Positions 59,120 through 64,000 of a stretch of 64,000 nt of DNA are shown in pieces. A program made the translations under genes and the position numbers. The stretch comes from Whitmania pigra. Lineage: Eukaryota > Annelida > Clitellata > Hirudinida > Haemopidae. Location: positions 79,501-143,500 of the forward strand of contig JAJTWR010000329.1 of NCBI GenBank assembly GCA_021613335.1. Reading direction: 5' to 3'. Positions within the stretch are counted from its first letter, which is position 1. Every line of letters begins with the position of its first letter. The notes beneath the pieces are model-generated. The model saw only the letters and a program-made list of their open reading frames with translations, searched no databases and was not told the origin of the DNA.

Positions 59120-60760
59120 TCAAGCTTTATGTTTATTATTTAAGAGAAATGGTCTTTCATTCCAGAAGTCATCTTTTATGATATCACAGTGAAGGATTGA
59201 GATAATATTCTTTTTCCCATAAGACTTTAAGGAATTATTAGATTTATCTGCCTAATAGACATAACAAAATAGAATGGTCAATTATGAAATAAATTAGATT
59301 TTACAAATAACAACATTATTAAAACATACTGGTTCTCTAACAAGCACTGTGCCTTTCCTAAACATTTCTGGTAAATTGTTATAATTGGTGTTGTATTGAC
59401 TGAATAACAGTTCATTTTTCCCACTGGACACCATTGCCTAAATAACACAAAAACATATCATTATAATACTCAAATGACAACAATTTACAAAGGCCATACG
59501 CCAAGCTTTGTTTGGGCTTCTTTTGGTGACATTCCTGATTCCAAGACGAGTTTCCAGAAACAGGTATTGTGCAAATTATTGATGTGGCCTAAATAAAATT
59601 CAAAATGCATGGAAATGAGTTCCTGATTATTAAAAATGATTTCATTTGACAAGCTTTCCATGTAGGCATGCAACAACATGTTCAGAATCATGAAATCAAT
59701 GCAAAGTAAAAATGTCAAATTTAAAAATTTGTAGGCATGTCCCATCATAATGAAACTGAAGCTTACAATCAGCCTGTCTCCAGCTTAAATAATCCCGGAC
59801 ATTTTCATTGCTGGGATACACAACAATGCGACTATCAAATGTAGGAGGATACAACAACGGCTTGTCCTCAAAAAACTCCTTCCAATAAAACACATAGGAT
59901 CCCGTGAAGCAACTGACCACGGTACTTTCCAGCTTGCTGAAAATTAATAAATTTTATTTTTATTCAACAGTTAGTTTGATAATTAAAATATTCATTTTGG
60001 ATATTCAATATTCATATTTGATAATCATAATCATATTCAGATGCACTATATACTTGCAATAATTTATCTCATTATAAATGATTTTAGATAGACATGTTTG
60101 TCGCTAACCTCTTGCGCCTCTGAAATTCTTCAGTCTCTTTGCGAAACACAAAACTATATTCATCACTATGTCCCAGGGAAATGATTATGTCCTTAAATTC
60201 TTCCATTACTTTTTCAGCACATTTATTCATAAGACCCAAAGCCGATACATCATTAGGTTTACTGAAGTCATGTTCTTTAGAAAATCTTAAAAATTAACAT
60301 CAAATTCAGTAAGTGCATTGATCACAATAACAGTGAACCTAGCAAGAACTTTAATAATCAATAACTTCGGAATCCATTAAAACAGAAACACAATCCATTG
60401 GTTTTAGAAAGGTCTTAAAAACAGGTTTAATAAAAATAAATTTTTGGCCAATATATAAATTACCAAGAAGATTAAATCTTTAATGCGTTTTAAATTTAAA
60501 AAAAATTCCTTTCTAAAATGTTTTTGTGTGTTATTGTTTGAACTTTCTAATAAAGAAATACACTTCTATCTTATAGCGTTCCACATCGATTGTTAAAGTT
60601 CTAGCCAATGTTTTGCTAGCTTCAAAATCACAGAGGCAATCAAGCTATGAACCCACCTATGAAAGTTGCGACCATCAACCCTCACGACAATCCAGCAATT
60701 CGGAAGACAATAATCATCTTGTTCAAAGTGTTTCACATATTCAAATTTACTTTTGGCCAT
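59120..60760 (-). CDS. THG1: tRNA-His guanylyltransferase THG1 (6 exons)
   Basis: Adds the extra G at position -1 of tRNA-His by 3'-5' polymerase chemistry, needed for recognition by histidyl-tRNA synthetase. Exons in gene order: 60760-60657, 60285-60109, 59936-59767, 59588-59500, 59437-59330, 59251-59120; phases agree, 259 aa. It starts [10 protein letters not shown], the usual start of the short cytosolic form. Metal-binding D29 (VRVDGRNFH) and D76 ([10 protein letters not shown]) fall at exactly the family positions. [35 protein letters not shown], the SSGKNELLF block and the RKGTVL block follow. The C-terminus ends with [11 protein letters not shown]. No mitochondrial presequence was seen upstream in this exon. 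Confidence 0.96.
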
Positions 60761-61494
60761 TTGAACCTTCAAAAACTACTCATTAATTTACGCAAAACTT
60801 TAGCATTAGACTAATAAAACAACCCAACAATAAAAACATCCACTTAATACAATCAGGATGCTCTTATCGCAAACACGAAAGCACGCACCCCAGTCACGTT
60901 TCCACCCAACCGGTCATATATACCAAAGAAATTATATATATATTTCATTAATGTACGTAGATAAGGTAGAGCTGTTATTATTCTAAAAATTTATTATTTT
61001 AATCAGTTCTGGAGGCGCAAATGATCTGCGCGGATGCTGCTATACTAGTCTATAATAATATATTAAATATATGCGTTGTTTATGATTTATTTAAATTTCT
61101 AATATGATAAAATTGAATTTTTCAACTGAATGTTGAATAGAGACGAAGAAAATGTGCGCTTCGTTTTTCGTGCATTTATTTGTCTCCCACCAGGGATCAA
61201 CTGGGATCACATTTTTAGCCAGTGCCGGGTAACAAAATACGTAAGTTTAGGAATGAACCTTTCTAACGTATTGATAATGTACTTCTCTAAATTTGTTCAA
61301 CATCTTAAAATTATTTGCAATGTTACCATGCAAATTCATTGTTGAATGAAGTTATTTAGCCTGTGGGTCACCACGCAGGACACGGAACTTCGTCATACTT
61401 AAGCAAGATCATGCGCACCCGGCTCTAAGCGTGCAGGAAGACACAGAACCAGTTTGACCGCAAACAGCTTTGTTTGAGGAGCCAGCGGGAGCGC
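60761..61494. other. Intergenic, THG1 upstream region
   Basis: AT-rich. The THG1 promoter is expected just right of 60760. No other gene was recognised; the plus frame at 61130-61345 is unsupported. Confidence 0.5.
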
Positions 61495-61920
61495 AGTGCC
61501 GGATTAAGACGGTGGGTGGCCCTGGGCCCACTTGGAAGGGAGGCCCATTTCCAATTCCCCTTGTTGAAAATGCCACAACACTTCGAACACGGTTGTAGTT
61601 GCAAAATTTATTTACAGTTGTAATAATTTAATTTTCCATGAAAAATAAAGTTATAATATCACTAAATAAAAATGGCTAAAATCAGAGAATGCATGAAGTT
61701 ATAACAGATGTGGTTACAGTCCAGATACTTTACTAGATTTCAGTGTGGCAAAATCGCTGATGATGTCACTGAAGTTTAATTCATGCAGTACATCTGACTC
61801 GATGCTCATGATTTGTAAACCACTGTATTTGCCACTCATTGCAGATGCATTGTCGTAGCTTTTCCCGCGACAGTTTCCCAGGTCTACTTCATGTATCTTC
61901 GGAAATTCCATCAATGTTCA
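61495..61920 (-). mobile_element. Internally deleted hAT (DUF4371-like) fragment
   Basis: Minus-strand frame 61914-61714 reads DLGNCRGKSYDNASAMSGKY, the CRGQSYDNA..MSG block of hAT-like transposases, then passes directly to what looks like a transposase C-terminus (LHELNFSDIISDFATLKSSKV) and stops. About 210 bp further, at 61495, the plus strand reads CAGTGCCGGATTAAGACGGT, a CAGTGCCGG-type hAT end. So one terminus and an internally deleted transposase are present. The other terminus was not found. Confidence 0.7.
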
Positions 61921-62600
61921 ATCGGCTTACTAATTAATAAAATTTCATCTGCTGATGTTGAAACCCAGTAATATTTCGGGGTGGAGAAAGTTGCTATTCT
62001 TCCTGACTTTTGTCGAGGGTTTCAATAAAGATCCTTCCGTTCCAACCAACCCTTTGGAATATATTTTTTTTTTACAATCGATTTAATGAATTTCTAGAAT
62101 GCGTTTAAAATTAATTTCGAATATTTAGACAAAAATAGCAAAAATTGCTTTAATAAACCTGCTGTTTTGCTAGTTTTCTAATATAATATACTTAATGTTC
62201 AGAGAAATAATTGTAAAGCCACTCATACATTGTTACTTTAAAAACAAGCTCATAATTATTCTACAACAGAAATTGCTTGCTGAGCAAGTGCGTTTGCGTT
62301 CAACCATGGATTGCGCAATTAAGTTTAGCTTTGATGAAGTCATTACAAATCTTCGAACAATGACAGAATAAATTGTTTCTGACAAATTGTTTATTCGATG
62401 AGAAAATCTAATTCTTTCAAGCAAATGACAGCCCAAAAGAATCAATTCCTGCTCAGGACAATGGTAATGAATTATACCCGTAATCAAAATTGGCACTTTT
62501 ACTTTCTCCAAAAACGTATTCCCGAATTTATATTTATATTGGGTTTAAAGATAGGTTTTAAAAATTAAAAACACATTGAATGTGCCCTGGTTTCATTCTT
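61921..62600. other. Region 3' of the PKDCC-like gene
   Basis: Probably holds the 3' untranslated region of the minus-strand kinase gene. The minus frame 62511-62233 (92 codons) is unrecognised and not called. Confidence 0.45.
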
Positions 62601-64000
62601 TCATTTTCCTTCCAATTGTCGGTACAAATGACAAAGTTCGACCAATTCATTTTTCAAACGAGATGGACTAAATTCAATTTTGTCAAGTTTTTCGCGAATC
62701 TTTGCTTTTGAAAGAAGATATTCTGTTGCCGGTGACTTGGAGTTAATCAAATTATAAGTCAATTTCTTAGAAAGTTGTGCATTGTTTCCAGTAATTTTTT
62801 CAGAGTCACCAACTCGTGTGACTTGTAATTCCTTCCATTCAATACTTTCTCGAGATTTGTTGATTTCAGGCTTTTTCACGAACATGCAAATTAAATAGAT
62901 TTCAATTTATTATTAGTATTTTTCAATTAAAATATATATTGAAGTAATACTTGTGATGATCGAACCGGTGTAATGAAATTGAGATCATTAGAAGCTGACG
63001 TTATACTACACTTAAAACCATTTTTATTTATCCTCGATTTTCAGCATTTACCTGGAGCAATTTGCGGAAAAACAGTTGATTCATTCTGTCCATGTTGAAC
63101 ATGGAATTGAATCCCTTGCAGCGACCGGCCGTGCATGTTGCATTGTAACCGCACAAACGCTTGTCTTGCGTGACATTTACATTCAATTGTCCCGGTTTCC
63201 AAGTTTTGAAGCACTTGGGTTCAGCGCTTTCAAGATCATCAAGATCGATCATCTTAATCATGCTGGTGTCCGAGTTCTTAAAAGGAAGGTTATTGCGATT
63301 GTCTGCAGGACATGTTACAAAATGAGTTTCCTTGAAGTCTGCTATCCTCAGTGACCCAAGAGGAGACAAGTGAAGATATTCTAAAAAATCTGCCAGCATC
63401 CACGCAGTGTTCAACTTCTGAGGTGTGCTCAAGGAAGACAAATGAAAGTCTACGTGGAAAGGTGCCCCAGCTTCGTATGCTGATATCGTGCTGTGTTCAC
63501 TCAATGAAGCGGAGTAGTCCGTTTCGCCCCTGGAACAATAACCGAGAAACTTGACAAAGCCAGGGTGGTTCAACTGCATGGAAAGAAGAATCTCTTTCAT
63601 CAGTTTTCTGTTTGAGTTCGTGAAACATTCTATTTCCGGAACGAATGAACCACTTTTCTGCTGGAACACGGAGGGATAATAATTTCCGGAAAGTGATCTT
63701 TGAAGAAAATGAGGATTGCCATAAAGAACCATCTTTGGAAAATTAGGAGGCTCACCTTGTTGATAATATCTGTAGTAATACACAAAAATGACTTGAACAA
63801 TTGAAATCATTGGTGCATTTGACATTCTCAAACAAACTTGATGGAGTTGCTTCGGACAACATTGATGCACCTAGAGACATCTGGTGACTGGAGAGTGACC
63901 ATCTTAACAACGATCTTCTGAGGATTTACCGGGCCCATGAAAGTGGCAAAATAAACCTGTTTAGTTGTTCCATGGCCGAGTTTTTGGCCGAGTTTTACTT
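62601..64000 (-). CDS. PKDCC/VLK-like secreted protein kinase, 5' end outside the window
   Basis: Family members (vertebrate lonesome kinase) phosphorylate extracellular and secretory-pathway proteins on tyrosine. Exons in gene order: 64000-63872 (cut by the window), 63769-63052, 62870-62601; phases match. N-lobe: glycine-rich LGHGTTKQVYFA and the lysine in KIVVKM. Middle: LNHPGFVKFLGYC, then LHLSPLGSLRIADFKETHFV with the catalytic-loop Asp, and MIDLDDLE in place of DFG, as in PKDCC. After this, C..C..CKGFNSMFNMDRMNQLFFRKLL matches the PKDCC cysteine/Asn pattern. The last exon ends in LVELCHLYRQLEGK and stops, so the Cys-rich tail of vertebrate PKDCC is absent. Signal sequence and start codon lie beyond the window. 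A FAM69/DIPK kinase is the less likely alternative. Confidence 0.82.

Noticed and set aside
61218..61230. Second CAGTGCCGG motif left of the hAT fragment
   Set aside because: It diverges right after the first nine bases (GTAACAAAAT) and has no paired terminus or duplication; probably chance.
62233..62511. 92-codon minus-strand frame downstream of the PKDCC-like gene
   Set aside because: No splice acceptor or domain links it to the kinase and no homology was recognised; likely 3' untranslated sequence.

Overview
This window is animal nuclear DNA. It is AT-rich and full of trinucleotide and tetranucleotide arrays. It holds several intron-containing genes with canonical GT..AG junctions, and remains of at least four transposon classes. 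Introns are often only 60-150 bp, the aminergic receptor is of the invertebrate 5-HT2 kind, and the ATM gene is complete. Together these suggest a bilaterian invertebrate, plausibly a spiralian such as an annelid or leech. That placement is an inference; nothing here proves the species.

Left part (1-20,900): two fragments of APE-type (endonuclease-reverse transcriptase) non-LTR retrotransposons and several minisatellites precede a FMRFamide-receptor-like GPCR gene (7,564-19,549, + strand). Its first intron is about 10.6 kb. It carries a hAT DNA transposon (9,815-15,355) with an exact 8-bp target duplication, a nearly full-length LINE (9,890-13,927) inside that hAT, and a degenerate Ty3/Gypsy retrotransposon directly behind it.

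Middle (20,900-34,900): no host gene was recognised. The stretch holds a decayed restriction-like-endonuclease LINE, a tRNA-like (SINE) segment, two MITEs, a LINE copy split by a 469-bp hAT MITE with a perfect 8-bp target duplication, a hAT/ZBED transposase relic, and very long (ATT)n, (AAT)n and (GGAT)n arrays.

Right part (34,900-64,000) is gene-dense. A 5-HT2-type serotonin receptor gene (six exons, 730 aa) is bracketed by (ATT)n arrays. Next is a complete ATM kinase gene (18 coding exons, 3,012 aa, one of them 6,070 bp). Four genes follow on the minus strand: a calmodulin-like protein (160 aa), a calcineurin-B-homologous-protein (CHP)-like protein (190 aa), the tRNA-His guanylyltransferase THG1 (259 aa), and the 3' part of a secreted PKDCC/VLK-like kinase that runs off the window end. 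I assembled the exon models by hand from splice signals, reading phase and homology remembered from the families. All the complete models close in frame. The genes form no operon: two encode neuronal receptors, one the DNA-damage checkpoint, two calcium sensors, one tRNA maturation and one extracellular phosphorylation.
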